Shown here one piece after another: positions 15,534 to 23,585 of a stretch of 64,000 nt of DNA (positions are counted from its first letter, which is position 1; every line of letters begins with the position of its first letter). The notes beneath the pieces were generated by a model. That model did no database searches. It saw only the letters and a list, made by a program, of their open reading frames with translations, and was not told the DNA's origin. Source of the DNA: JALZKA01 sp963715405 (lineage in GTDB: Bacteria; Actinomycetota; Thermoleophilia; Solirubrobacterales; 70-9). The stretch spans positions 1,426,001-1,490,000 of the forward strand of contig OY970239.1 in the NCBI GenBank assembly GCA_963715405.1, written 5' to 3'. The position numbers were made by a program, and so were the translations under genes.

Positions 15534-17467
15534 GCGAGAACGGATCGCGAAACGGCGACCCTCGCGACGAGCGACGTGACGCTCCCGAGGCGCCGGGCGC
15601 AACGAACGGCGTGCCCGACGCGGTCCCGGTCGCCGAAAGCGGACGCGTCCAGGGAACGATCGCAATGTTCCGCGACCTCTGGCGCCTGGTGCGCGGCGAG
15701 GATCAGCGCGGGCGCAAGGTTCGCTGGATGCTCGGCCTGCTTCGCCCGTACCGAAAGCAGGTTTGGCTGATGATGGGCGCGCTGCTCGTCGCGACGGCGG
15801 CAGGGCTCGCGCCCCCGTATCTGGCGGGCCGAGCGATCGACGATGGGATCACGGCCGGTGACGGTGGTGCGCTGACGACGATTGTCCTCGTCTTCCTCGC
15901 CTCGGCGGCGCTTTTCTGGGGGGCGAGCTACGCGCAGACCTACCTGGTGGGCTGGGTTGGGCAGCGGGCGCTCCAGGACTTGCGGACGCGGATCTATCAG
16001 CACCTTCAGGCGATGTCGATTGGGTTCTTCACGCGCCGCAAGGCTGGCGTATTGATCTCGCGCTTGACGAACGACGTGCAGGCGCTCGACTCGCTCGTCA
16101 CCGACGGGATCGTGACCCTCTTCCAGTCGACGCTGACGCTCGCGGGCGTGGTTGTGATCCTGCTTTTGCTGGATGTGCCGCTGGCTCTCGTGGTGTTCGC
16201 GACGTTCCCGCTCCTCTTCGTGGCGAGCGTCGTGTTCCGGATCATCTCCGCGGACGCGTACCGGTTGACGCGCGAGAAGATCGCGAACATCACGGCCTAC
16301 CTCCAGGAGTCGCTCTCGGGCGTGCGCGTGGTGAGGAGCTTCGGCCAGGAGCGCCGCCACATCGGCCGGATGACTGAGCTCAACGCCGAGAACCGCGAGG
16401 CGAACATGCGGACCGTTTACCTGAACGCGTCGTACTTCCCCGCGGTCGAGCTGCTCTCGGCGATCGGGACGGCGGCGATCATCCTCTACGGCGGCTATCA
16501 GGTGATCGAGGGCGACATCGAGGTAGGGATCGTGATCGCGTTCATCGGCTACCTCAACCAGTTCTTCGACCCGATCCAGCAGATCTCGCAGCTCTATACG
16601 ACCTACCAGCAGGGGATGGCGGCGCTCGACAAGATCTTCGACCTGCTCGACACTCGCCCCGACATGTCCGATAAGTCGGACGCGGTCGATCCCGGTGAGA
16701 TCAGAGGAGATATTCGCCTCGAAGACGTGTGGTTTTCGTATGCGGGCGGTGGTGACGCGCGCGAGGTGGGGCCCGACGACCAGTGGGCGATGCGCGGAAT
16801 CGACTTGACGATCCCGGCGGGCCAGACCGTGGCGCTCGTGGGCGAGACGGGCGCGGGGAAATCGACGCTCGCAAAGCTGGTGGCGCGCTTCTACGACCCG
16901 CAGCGCGGATCGGTCTCGGTGGATGGGAACGACCTCCGCGACCTCGACTCGTCGGCGCTTCGCAGCCAGCTCGGCATCGTGCCGCAGGAGGGCTATCTCT
17001 TCTCGGGCACCGTTCGCGACAACGTGGCGTTCGGGCGGCCGGACGCGCCGGATGCCGACGTCGAGGCGGCGGTGAGGGCGGTGGGCGCCGAGCCGTTCGT
17101 GGCGAGGCTGCCGGACGGTCTCGATACCGAGATCGGCGAACGTGGCGTGCAGCTGAGCGCCGGGCAAAGGCAGCTTGTCTCGTTTGCGCGGGCACTCCTC
17201 GCCGAGCCGCGCATCCTCATCCTGGACGAGGCGACGTCGAACGTGGACGTGCGGACGGAGCGGGTGATCGAGCGGGCGCTGGAGCGCCTCTTGCACGGAC
17301 GCTCTGCGATCGTGATCGCGCACCGCCTATCGACGATCAGGCGAGCGGGAAAGATCGTGGTGCTCGAGAACGGCGAGATCGTCGAGGCCGGCACGCACGA
17401 CGAGCTGATCGAGGCGAACGGCGCCTACGCACGGCTCTATGGCGCGTGGGCCGAGCTCGCTGCTTAA
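15530..17467 (+). CDS. ABC exporter subunit, catalytic-Glu half
   Basis: A 645-aa half-transporter partner. After a ~55-residue polar N-terminal tail come six membrane spans (e.g. VWLMMGALLVATAAGLAPPYL) and an ATPase with Walker A GETGAGKST, intact Q-loop IVPQEGYLF, signature LSAGQRQL (L542-Q546; Ala replaces Gly) and Walker B ILILDEATSNVD with the catalytic Glu. The weakened signature faces the degenerate Walker B of the first subunit, so the heterodimer should have one canonical and one degenerate ATP site. The GTG at 15530 overlaps the preceding stop, which indicates translational coupling. Confidence 0.93.
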   Translation: MSENGSRNGDPRDERRDAPEAPGATNGVPDAVPVAESGRVQGTIAMFRDLWRLVRGEDQRGRKVRWMLGLLRPYRKQVWLMMGALLVATAAGLAPPYLAGRAIDDGITAGDGGALTTIVLVFLASAALFWGASYAQTYLVGWVGQRALQDLRTRIYQHLQAMSIGFFTRRKAGVLISRLTNDVQALDSLVTDGIVTLFQSTLTLAGVVVILLLLDVPLALVVFATFPLLFVASVVFRIISADAYRLTREKIANITAYLQESLSGVRVVRSFGQERRHIGRMTELNAENREANMRTVYLNASYFPAVELLSAIGTAAIILYGGYQVIEGDIEVGIVIAFIGYLNQFFDPIQQISQLYTTYQQGMAALDKIFDLLDTRPDMSDKSDAVDPGEIRGDIRLEDVWFSYAGGGDAREVGPDDQWAMRGIDLTIPAGQTVALVGETGAGKSTLAKLVARFYDPQRGSVSVDGNDLRDLDSSALRSQLGIVPQEGYLFSGTVRDNVAFGRPDAPDADVEAAVRAVGAEPFVARLPDGLDTEIGERGVQLSAGQRQLVSFARALLAEPRILILDEATSNVDVRTERVIERALERLLHGRSAIVIAHRLSTIRRAGKIVVLENGEIVEAGTHDELIEANGAYARLYGAWAELAA

Positions 17468-18165
17468 GGGGTGATGCCGCCGCCGGTGTCCGGCGGAGCC
17501 GGCTCGGTCGGCGTGGTGGGCGCCGTGGGTGCTGTCGGCTCGGTGGGCGCCGTGGGAGCTGCGGGGGCCGCGGGGTCAGCCGGTGCGGTTGGCGCGACTG
17601 CAGCTCCGCCGCCTCCGCCTCCGCCCGACGAACCCTCGCCCGCGTCGAGGAACTGGCCGCACTCGCTGAAGCCGGCGCGCTCGCCCGCAGCGCGCGCGTC
17701 GACCTCGGCGGTGTCGATCTCAAGCTGAGCTGCGTCCTGGGCTGCGATATCTCCCGATTTCACGGCCTGCGCTTTGTCCTTGAGCCCGGAGACGACGGCG
17801 CTCAGGTCGGCGAGAAAGCGCTCGATGTTCGGCGATGGCTCGGCGAGCTCGAGGGCTTCCAGGCTGGCGAGCTCGTCGCTTGTGATGGCGAACTCGTCCT
17901 GGGTGGCGTTGGTGTCGGTTGGATCGAGCGAGCCGACCTGGTCGTTCGCCGGCCCGCAGATTTCGTCGGCCTGAAGGATGAAGTCTTCTTCCGAGAGCGC
18001 GGCGCCGGTCGCTCCGGTCGTCCCGGTTAGCGGTGCGGTGGAGACGGGCTCGGCCTCGTCGTCACCCCCGCAGCTCTTGACGAGCAGCACGAAGAGGATG
18101 AAGAAAAGCACCAAACCTCCCAGCGCCACGAGGCGCCGGCGCATATAGATGTCCATCTCAGCCAT
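17464..18165 (-). CDS. Membrane-anchored extracytoplasmic protein with Thr/Pro-rich tail
   Basis: A 233-aa protein. An N-terminal hydrophobic segment (LVALGGLVLFFILFVLLV) followed by KSCGGDDE looks like a signal anchor. A Cys-containing helical domain follows (ADEICGPANDQV near residue 65 and AGFSECGQFL near residue 165), probably joined by a disulfide. The last ~60 residues are Gly then Ala/Pro/Thr repeats (TAPTEPTAPTAPT) and could span the cell wall. Function unknown. Its stop overlaps the convergent ABC gene stop by 4 bp. The first of three clustered ATG codons is assumed. Confidence 0.75.
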   Translation of the reverse strand: MAEMDIYMRRRLVALGGLVLFFILFVLLVKSCGGDDEAEPVSTAPLTGTTGATGAALSEEDFILQADEICGPANDQVGSLDPTDTNATQDEFAITSDELASLEALELAEPSPNIERFLADLSAVVSGLKDKAQAVKSGDIAAQDAAQLEIDTAEVDARAAGERAGFSECGQFLDAGEGSSGGGGGGGAAVAPTAPADPAAPAAPTAPTEPTAPTAPTTPTEPAPPDTGGGITP

Positions 18166-18257
18166 CTAGAGATCCACCGTAACGCGTAATTTCAGCGTAC
18201 GACGCCATTCTCCTGCGCTGACGGGCGGATCTGTGCGGCGTCTCCTAGAGACTGGCT

Positions 18258-18842
18258 TCAGGCGGCATTGCGCCTTCGGTGCCCGTTTCGCCCGCCGTAT
18301 GTGTCCGTTTGGGAATGGCAGTTGGCGCAGAGAAGTTCGTGGTTCTCGATGCGGTGATCCGTACTGTCGCCGTTTATGTGGTGAACCTGCATGCTCAGCT
18401 TGCGTCCCTGCCAGTGAGTAATGCCGCAGCGTTCGCAGCGATCTTCCTTGATTCCCGCCGCGATAAGGCGACGTTTGCGGTTCGCGCGCCCACCTCTCGA
18501 ATCAGTCTTCACGAAGAGAAGTTCCAACGGCATCTCACGCGGTCGCGCGATCACGGCACCTCGCTGAACTGCCTTGTGCCAGCTGGCGAGAGAGAAGCCG
18601 AAAATCTCAGCGCATTCCCTGACCGAATGTCCTTCATCGTAAACCCGCTGAATCTCGACCCAATCATGGCGTTTCGCAAAGCGCGCGTCTGCGGGCACGC
18701 CGAGTCGGCGGGCGTGATAGGCCACATTGCTCTTCTTCATGTTCAGCTTCTTTGCGATCTGCGAATAAGAGAGTTCTTCCGCTCGCAGTTCCGCGACCAA
18801 TCGCCTTGTTTCTCCTGGCGCTCTGATGGGACCACGGCGTGC
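18258..18842 (-). CDS. HNH endonuclease with N-terminal helix-turn-helix
   Basis: A 194-aa protein. The N-terminus (ELSYSQIAKKLNMKKSNVAYHARRLG) is a helix-turn-helix, and a second similar unit follows (HSVRECAEIFGFSLASWHKAV). The C-terminus has a zinc-braced HNH core: CERCGITHW, then MQVHHINGDSTDHRIENHELLCANCHSQT. It resembles free-standing HNH homing or phage nucleases. It starts 43 bp beyond the 3' end of tRNA-Gln, in the same direction. The region is somewhat less GC-rich than its surroundings, which fits recent arrival. No integrase is visible. Confidence 0.85.
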   Translation of the reverse strand, partial: ARRGPIRAPGETRRLVAELRAEELSYSQIAKKLNMKKSNVAYHARRLGVPADARFAKRHDWVEIQRVYDEGHSVRECAEIFGFSLASWHKAVQRGAVIARPREMPLELLFVKTDSRGGRANRKRRLIAAGIKEDRCERCGITHWQGRKLSMQVHHINGDSTDHRIENHELLCANCHSQTDTYGGRNGHRRRNAA

Positions 18843-18884
18843 CATACGAACGCATGTTCCCAATCCGATCGGACGGAAATTTCA

Positions 18885-18955
18885 CTGGGGACCAGGGATT
18901 TGAACCCCGACTAACTCCTCCAGAGGGAGTCGTGCTGCCGTTACACTAGTCCCCA
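18885..18955 (-). tRNA. tRNA-Gln(CTG)
   Basis: On the minus strand the acceptor TGGGGAC pairs with GTCCCCA, the D arm follows, and the anticodon stem ACTCC/GGAGT encloses CTCTGGA (anticodon CTG). The T arm contains GGGGTTCAAATCCC. The U1-A72 pair typical of tRNA-Gln is present, the discriminator is G, and CCA is not encoded. The HNH gene lies just past its 3' end. Confidence 0.93.
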
Positions 18956-18986
18956 ACGGGGCTGCCAAACATAGCGGCGCCGGCGC

Positions 18987-20216
18987 CTACGAGTTGACAG
19001 ATTCGAGTTCGGAATCCGGGTCTCCGAGCTCCGCCCTCCGAGCGCTGACGTCCCTGCCGGACTCGATCAGCGCTCGCGCGTGGATGAGGTCCTCCGAGCG
19101 GCCCACCGCGAGCGCTCCGCCAACCTTGCCGTCCCTCAAGTACCACGCCGAAAACTCGCCGTCGTCAGTCGAGCCGCGGAACACGACTTCGTCCCAATCT
19201 CGCGCCGGGCCGACGTATTCGAGGCCCGTCCAGTCCGAGAGGTCGCTGAAGAAGTACGGGATCACCCGGTACGGATCCGTCTCGCCGAGCATGGCCTTCG
19301 CCACGTGCCTTCCCTGCTGAAGCGCCACGTCCCAGTGCTCGACGCGAAGCCGCCGGCCGTGGACCACGCTCTCGTACGAACAGCAGTCGCCCGCCGCGAA
19401 GATGCCTTCGACCGAGGTCTCCAGCCGCGAGTCGCAGGTGATCCCGTCGTCCACCTCGAGCCCCGCGCGCTGAGCGAGCATCACATCCGGCCGCACCCCC
19501 GCGCCGACAACGCAGAAGTCGCACTCGAACTCGCGGCCGTCCTGAGTGATCACCGCACCGATTCGCCCGTCGCCGCGAAACGAGCCCAGCGCCGTACCGC
19601 CAACGAACTCCACCCCCTTCGACTCCAGCACGTTCTGGAAGAACCTTCCCGCCTTGTCGCCGAAGCCGGCGGAAAGCGCCACCTCCTCCTGCATGACGAT
19701 CGTGCACTCCACCCCCATCTCGACCAGCGACGCTGCCACTTCGCAGCCGATGTAGCTACCGCCAATCAAAACAGCGCGCTCCGCCTTGGCCGCTTCCGAT
19801 CGGATCGAGTCCGAGTTGCCGAAAGCGCGCAGGTAGTGAATCCCCTCCAGTTCCGCGCCATCGACGCGAAGGATGTTCACCATCGCACCAGTAGCGAGGA
19901 GCGCCTTGCCGAAGCGCACCTCGTCTGAGCCTTGAATCTTCACCACGCGCTCTCCCGCATCGAGCGACATCACGCTCTTGCCGCACTGAAGCTCGACGTC
20001 GTTCTCTTCGTACCACTCGGCGCCGTTCACCACCGCATCGGCGCGCTTCGCTTCACCCCGCAAATACTCCTTCGAGAGCGGCGGGCGCTCATACGGCGGG
20101 TCCTGCTCGCGGCCGACCAGAAGCACGGACCCGTCCGCCCCGCGCCGCCGAAGCTCCGAGGCGCAGTACGCGGACGCCATCCCCCCTCCCACGAGGAGGA
20201 AATCGACCTCTCTCAT
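18987..20216 (-). CDS. FAD/NAD(P)-dependent ferredoxin-type reductase
   Basis: A 409-aa pyridine-nucleotide-disulfide-fold reductase like those that serve ferredoxins or rubredoxins. Seen: FAD-binding FLLVGGGMASAYCASELRRRG, PPYERPPLSKEYLRG, the NAD(P)-binding AVLIGGSYIGCEVAASL, and the second FAD motif EGIFAAGDCC, then a C-terminal reductase domain (GLEYVGPARDWDEVVFRG). No redox-active CxxC lies in the FAD domain, which fits ferredoxin reductases. Its start overlaps the stop of the upstream RCK gene by 4 bp; no ferredoxin gene is adjacent. Confidence 0.88.
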   Translation of the reverse strand: MREVDFLLVGGGMASAYCASELRRRGADGSVLLVGREQDPPYERPPLSKEYLRGEAKRADAVVNGAEWYEENDVELQCGKSVMSLDAGERVVKIQGSDEVRFGKALLATGAMVNILRVDGAELEGIHYLRAFGNSDSIRSEAAKAERAVLIGGSYIGCEVAASLVEMGVECTIVMQEEVALSAGFGDKAGRFFQNVLESKGVEFVGGTALGSFRGDGRIGAVITQDGREFECDFCVVGAGVRPDVMLAQRAGLEVDDGITCDSRLETSVEGIFAAGDCCSYESVVHGRRLRVEHWDVALQQGRHVAKAMLGETDPYRVIPYFFSDLSDWTGLEYVGPARDWDEVVFRGSTDDGEFSAWYLRDGKVGGALAVGRSEDLIHARALIESGRDVSARRAELGDPDSELESVNS

Positions 20217-20908
20217 CCGCCGTTCTGCGAACCGGGCGACGCGCCGAAGTAGGCCGTCACATCGTCCTCGATCTTGGGATCGAGGACGGCAAGAATCTCG
20301 TCGCCCGGCTCCAGCACCGTGTCGGCGTTGGGAATCAACCCCTCCGAGCCGCGGAGGACCGAGATCAGGAGCGTTCCCTCGGGAAGCTGCAGATCGCCCA
20401 CCCGCTGCCCCGTCACGTGCGAATCCTCGGGCAGGAGCAGCTCGATGATCTCGAGGTGCTGCTCGGGCAGGTCGAGCAGGTGGACGAGGCCGTACTCGGG
20501 CACCTCGTGCTCGATCAGCCTCAAGATCAAATCCGTCGCCGAGACGACCGGGCGAATCCCCAAAAGCTCGAAGTGCTCGAGATTCCGCGGGTTGTTTACG
20601 CGGGCGATGATCCGGTCAACCAGGTACTTCTCCTTCGCCACCTGGCAGATCAGCATGTTGTCCTCGTCGTCGCCCGTCACGGCGATCACCATGTCTGCGC
20701 GCTGGACCCCCGCGCGCTCGAGCACCCAGAGCTCCGACGCGTCCCCGTACTGGATGTTGTGTTCGAGCTCCTGCTCGACCGTCTGGTAGCGCTCGCGGTC
20801 GTTCTCGATCAGCGTCACCTCGTGGTCCTTTTCGAGCAACTCACGCGCGATGTTCCAGCCGACCTTGCCGGCTCCAATCACGATTACGTACATCTTCTTT
20901 GCTGCCAT
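20213..20908 (-). CDS. trkA: TrkA/RCK potassium-channel regulatory protein (second copy)
   Basis: A 231-aa cytosolic regulator of K+ transport. An RCK-N Rossmann domain starts with YVIVIGAGKVGWNIARELLEKDHEVTLIEND (GxGxxG and an acidic residue for NAD(H)), and a RCK-C (TrkA-C) domain with LPEGTLLISVLRG and VLEPGDEILAVLD follows. It is the second gene of an RCK pair, like ceoB/ceoC of mycobacteria, and lies beside two APC-type permeases. No TrkH or KtrB pore gene is in the window. Confidence 0.9.
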   Translation of the reverse strand: MAAKKMYVIVIGAGKVGWNIARELLEKDHEVTLIENDRERYQTVEQELEHNIQYGDASELWVLERAGVQRADMVIAVTGDDEDNMLICQVAKEKYLVDRIIARVNNPRNLEHFELLGIRPVVSATDLILRLIEHEVPEYGLVHLLDLPEQHLEIIELLLPEDSHVTGQRVGDLQLPEGTLLISVLRGSEGLIPNADTVLEPGDEILAVLDPKIEDDVTAYFGASPGSQNGG

Positions 20909-20916
20909 CGGGTTCC

Positions 20917-21402
20917 TTAGATCTCGTCGTCCTCGTGGTCGGCAGAGCCGGCCTTGGGTGCCGTCCCCGCCGCGCGCTTCGCAGCATCCCGGACTTCCGA
21001 CTCGAGCATCTCGATCGCGATCCGGGTCGGGCAGATCGTGTGCACCCCCTGGCGGTCGTACCACTCGGCGCGAAGCGGATCGAGGATCCGCGCGATCACC
21101 GTCGGCACGTTGAATCGCCGCTTCGCAAGCTGAGAGATCACGATGTTCGTGTTGTCCCCGTCGGTCGAAGCGACGAACACGTCTGCCTTTTCGATCCCCG
21201 CCGCGGTCAGCGCCTCCACCTCGAGCGCCGCGCCGACCGTGAACTGGCCGCCCATGTCCTCCCACGCCTTATCGAGCCCGATCTCAAGGCGAGCGTGCGC
21301 CTCGGAATCCTCGTCGAGGCACGAAACCTCGTGCCCGTCCTTGAGCATGGTTCGCGCAAGCGAGGAGCCGACCCGGCCACATCCGACGATGAGAACGAAC
21401 AT
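20917..21402 (-). CDS. trkA: TrkA/RCK-N domain protein (first copy)
   Basis: A 161-aa single RCK-N Rossmann domain (FVLIVGCGRVGSSLARTMLKDGHEV, then DEDSEA and FVASTDGDNTNIVISQLAKRRF), with a short charged tail instead of a full RCK-C domain. It lies 8 bp ahead of the second RCK gene and 12 bp after the APC-Usp permease gene. Together they look like one transcription unit that senses NAD(H) and controls K+ flux. Confidence 0.88.
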   Translation of the reverse strand: MFVLIVGCGRVGSSLARTMLKDGHEVSCLDEDSEAHARLEIGLDKAWEDMGGQFTVGAALEVEALTAAGIEKADVFVASTDGDNTNIVISQLAKRRFNVPTVIARILDPLRAEWYDRQGVHTICPTRIAIEMLESEVRDAAKRAAGTAPKAGSADHEDDEI

Positions 21403-21414
21403 GAAATCGTGACT

Positions 21415-23382
21415 CTATTCAGTGGCCTCGTCGGTGGCTAGGTCGCCCATCGGCGCCGTCACCAGCACGCGGCACGGCGCCCGCGAGAGCACGTACTCGG
21501 TCACCGGCCCAATCTCGGCCGGCCGGTGCCCGCCGATGCCGCCAAGCACCGCACCGCCCCTGATCTTCGTTGGCGGCTCTGCGCCCATCACGATCATCTC
21601 CGCTCCCATCTCCCGGGCCGCCTGGACGATCCCGGCCCCGACGCTCCGCGCCCGTACGACCGTCACCTGCACGTCCACGCTCTCGTACTCCTCCGCGACA
21701 AGCCGAGCTCGCTCGAGCGAAGCGTTGGCGAGGTCCATCGTCGTCGCCGAGGGCGGTGCCGAAAGTGGCACCGTCAACGGCAGACCCACGACGAAGACGA
21801 CGCGGAGCCGCGGTGGATGCTTCTCGTCCTTCGACGCAGCAACTGCCAGGCGCCCGGCGGTGCCGACGATGTCGTCGTCGAGCTTCGTGCCGAAGATCGG
21901 CACGAGGATGTCCTCCGACTCGACGTCGACGGCCTGCTTTTCGAGCGCCGCGGCAGGCACCTCGACGCGCCGGGTCAGCGTCGTGCCCTCGAACCCCTTG
22001 CGATAGATCACGTAGCCCACCAGGCCGAACGCCATCCAGCCACCGCCAACCCAGCGCGCTTCGTCGTGGTAGACCAGGACGCTGACCCATGCGAGGGCGG
22101 TGAGAACGAAGCCGGCGATGGCGGGCAACGGAAAGCCCGTCCCCCCCAACTTCACGTCGAGCGGCACCCGGAACGGGCGAGCCACGTCCGGCCGCTTTGC
22201 TCGCAGACGCAGGATCGCGGCGTGGGCGATCGCCATCGCCAGGGTCGCGCCGAACGCATAGATCCCGGCCAGCACCTCGATGTCGGCGGGGATCACCAAG
22301 CCGACCGCGATCAGCGTCGCCAACGCGATCGCCACTGCCGGCGTCTGCCGGCGCGAAAGCCTGCCGAGCCAGCTCGGGATCTGCCGGTTCGTCGCAAGCC
22401 CGTAGACGTGACGAGAGAGCCCGAGCATCGCCGTCGACGCCGCCCAGATCAAGACTGCGGGCGCCACAAGCACGACAGCAACCTGCATCAGATCCGAGAC
22501 CCAGCCCGGGTCGAAGCTCTGCGCCACCCCCAGGATCGGCGCTTCGATGAACTCGTCGCCGAGTTCCGACTCGGGACCGTTCGGCGTCACCATCACCGGC
22601 ACCGCCATCAGCGCGACCGCCGCCACGCCCGCGTAGACGATCGGCAGGAGCGCGGCGCCGGCCGTCACCGCCCTGCGGAGGTCCGGCACGTCCCAGTCCA
22701 GGTCGGGCGCCAGATCCGAGGCCGCCTCGATCCCCGCGAAGGCAACCGTCGCGATTACCAGCGCGTAGATGGCATCGGCGCCGCTGGGGCTGTCGAAGAG
22801 GTCCAGGTTCTGAGTCAGCGCAGCGGGATCGAACGCCACCGCCAACCCGACGGCGATCAAGAGCATCTGCACGACGATGTCTCCGGCCGCAAGCGCCACG
22901 AGCAGTCGCCTGCGCCTGAATCCCCACCACCCGAGGGCGTTCACCAGCGCCGCCCCGACCACGATCGCAACCGCCGTCAGCACCTCGCCCGAGCCGTCGC
23001 TGAAGCCGTCCCAGATCGGCGAGAGGTAGTGCGGCGCCGAAACCGCCGCGAGCGCGACGATCACGATGAAGTCGATCAGGAGCGCCCATCCCGCGATGAA
23101 GCTCACCAGCTCGTTGAACGCGTACCGCGCGATGTTGGACGAACCCCCGCGCTCGGCGAACATGGACCCGCCTTCGGCGAACGAGAGCGTCGCCATCACG
23201 AACATCAGCCCCGCTCCCAGGAAGAGGAGGGGCGTCAGCCCAAGCCCGTAGTCGGCGACAACGCCGAGCGAGAAATAGAGCGAGAAGCCCACCGCCGAGT
23301 ACGCGACGGCGAACAGCATTGCGCCGCCAGACGTGCCGCGGGCAACTCGGCCGGAAGCCTGTGAGCCAGGTGCCTCGCTCAT
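21415..23382 (-). CDS. APC-superfamily permease with C-terminal Usp-like domain (A)
   Basis: A 655-aa protein. Residues ~20-460 form about twelve membrane spans of an APC permease (SAVGFSLYFSLGVVADYGLGLTPLLFL, then GSSNIARYAFNELVSFIAGW). The last ~160 residues resemble a universal-stress alpha/beta domain (DILVPIFGTKLDDDIVGTAG, EMGAEMIVMGAEPP, APCRVLVTAP). It lies just upstream of two RCK genes; actinobacteria such as Mycobacterium keep an APC-like gene beside ceoB/ceoC. This suggests K+ or a K+-linked substrate, but APC folds also carry amino acids. The ATG at 23382 overlaps the upstream small gene. Confidence 0.85.
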   Translation of the reverse strand: MSEAPGSQASGRVARGTSGGAMLFAVAYSAVGFSLYFSLGVVADYGLGLTPLLFLGAGLMFVMATLSFAEGGSMFAERGGSSNIARYAFNELVSFIAGWALLIDFIVIVALAAVSAPHYLSPIWDGFSDGSGEVLTAVAIVVGAALVNALGWWGFRRRRLLVALAAGDIVVQMLLIAVGLAVAFDPAALTQNLDLFDSPSGADAIYALVIATVAFAGIEAASDLAPDLDWDVPDLRRAVTAGAALLPIVYAGVAAVALMAVPVMVTPNGPESELGDEFIEAPILGVAQSFDPGWVSDLMQVAVVLVAPAVLIWAASTAMLGLSRHVYGLATNRQIPSWLGRLSRRQTPAVAIALATLIAVGLVIPADIEVLAGIYAFGATLAMAIAHAAILRLRAKRPDVARPFRVPLDVKLGGTGFPLPAIAGFVLTALAWVSVLVYHDEARWVGGGWMAFGLVGYVIYRKGFEGTTLTRRVEVPAAALEKQAVDVESEDILVPIFGTKLDDDIVGTAGRLAVAASKDEKHPPRLRVVFVVGLPLTVPLSAPPSATTMDLANASLERARLVAEEYESVDVQVTVVRARSVGAGIVQAAREMGAEMIVMGAEPPTKIRGGAVLGGIGGHRPAEIGPVTEYVLSRAPCRVLVTAPMGDLATDEATE

Positions 23383-23573
23383 GCCCGCAGCGAGAGGTAG
23401 AGCCTGCCCGCGCCGAGGCCGCAGAACACGAGCCCGATCCACAGCCCGGTCGCCGCGATGCCGCCGCCGCGAGCAAGCGTCAGAGCGACGATCAGGATGC
23501 CGAACGCAAGGATCACGACCGCCATCACGCGCGTCGCGCCGCGGTAGACCTCGTCGGGGCGGGGAGTCGCCAT
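23379..23573 (-). CDS. Small two-span membrane protein
   Basis: A 64-aa protein with two hydrophobic segments (VMAVVILAFGILIVALTLARG and GLWIGLVFCGLGAGRLYL). It sits between the two APC-Usp permease genes: 12 bp after permease B and overlapping the start of permease A by 4 bp. It may be an accessory subunit, but no family is recognised. Confidence 0.7.
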   Translation of the reverse strand: MATPRPDEVYRGATRVMAVVILAFGILIVALTLARGGGIAATGLWIGLVFCGLGAGRLYLSLRA

Positions 23574-23585
23574 GGCGGCCAGACC

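Noticed and set aside
15479..17323. 614-aa minus-strand frame opposite the ABC exporter
   Set aside because: Shadow of two clear ABC genes with intact motifs; no independent signal.
17470..17640. Short tandem DNA repeat or CRISPR-like array
   Set aside because: The periodic sequence is the coding of an Ala/Pro/Thr tail of the anchored protein. No true CRISPR repeat-spacer pattern was seen anywhere in the window.
21526..23364. 612-aa Arg/His-rich frame opposite APC-Usp permease A
   Set aside because: Amino acid composition (Arg, His, Asp runs) is that of an antisense shadow; the minus-strand permease explains the DNA.
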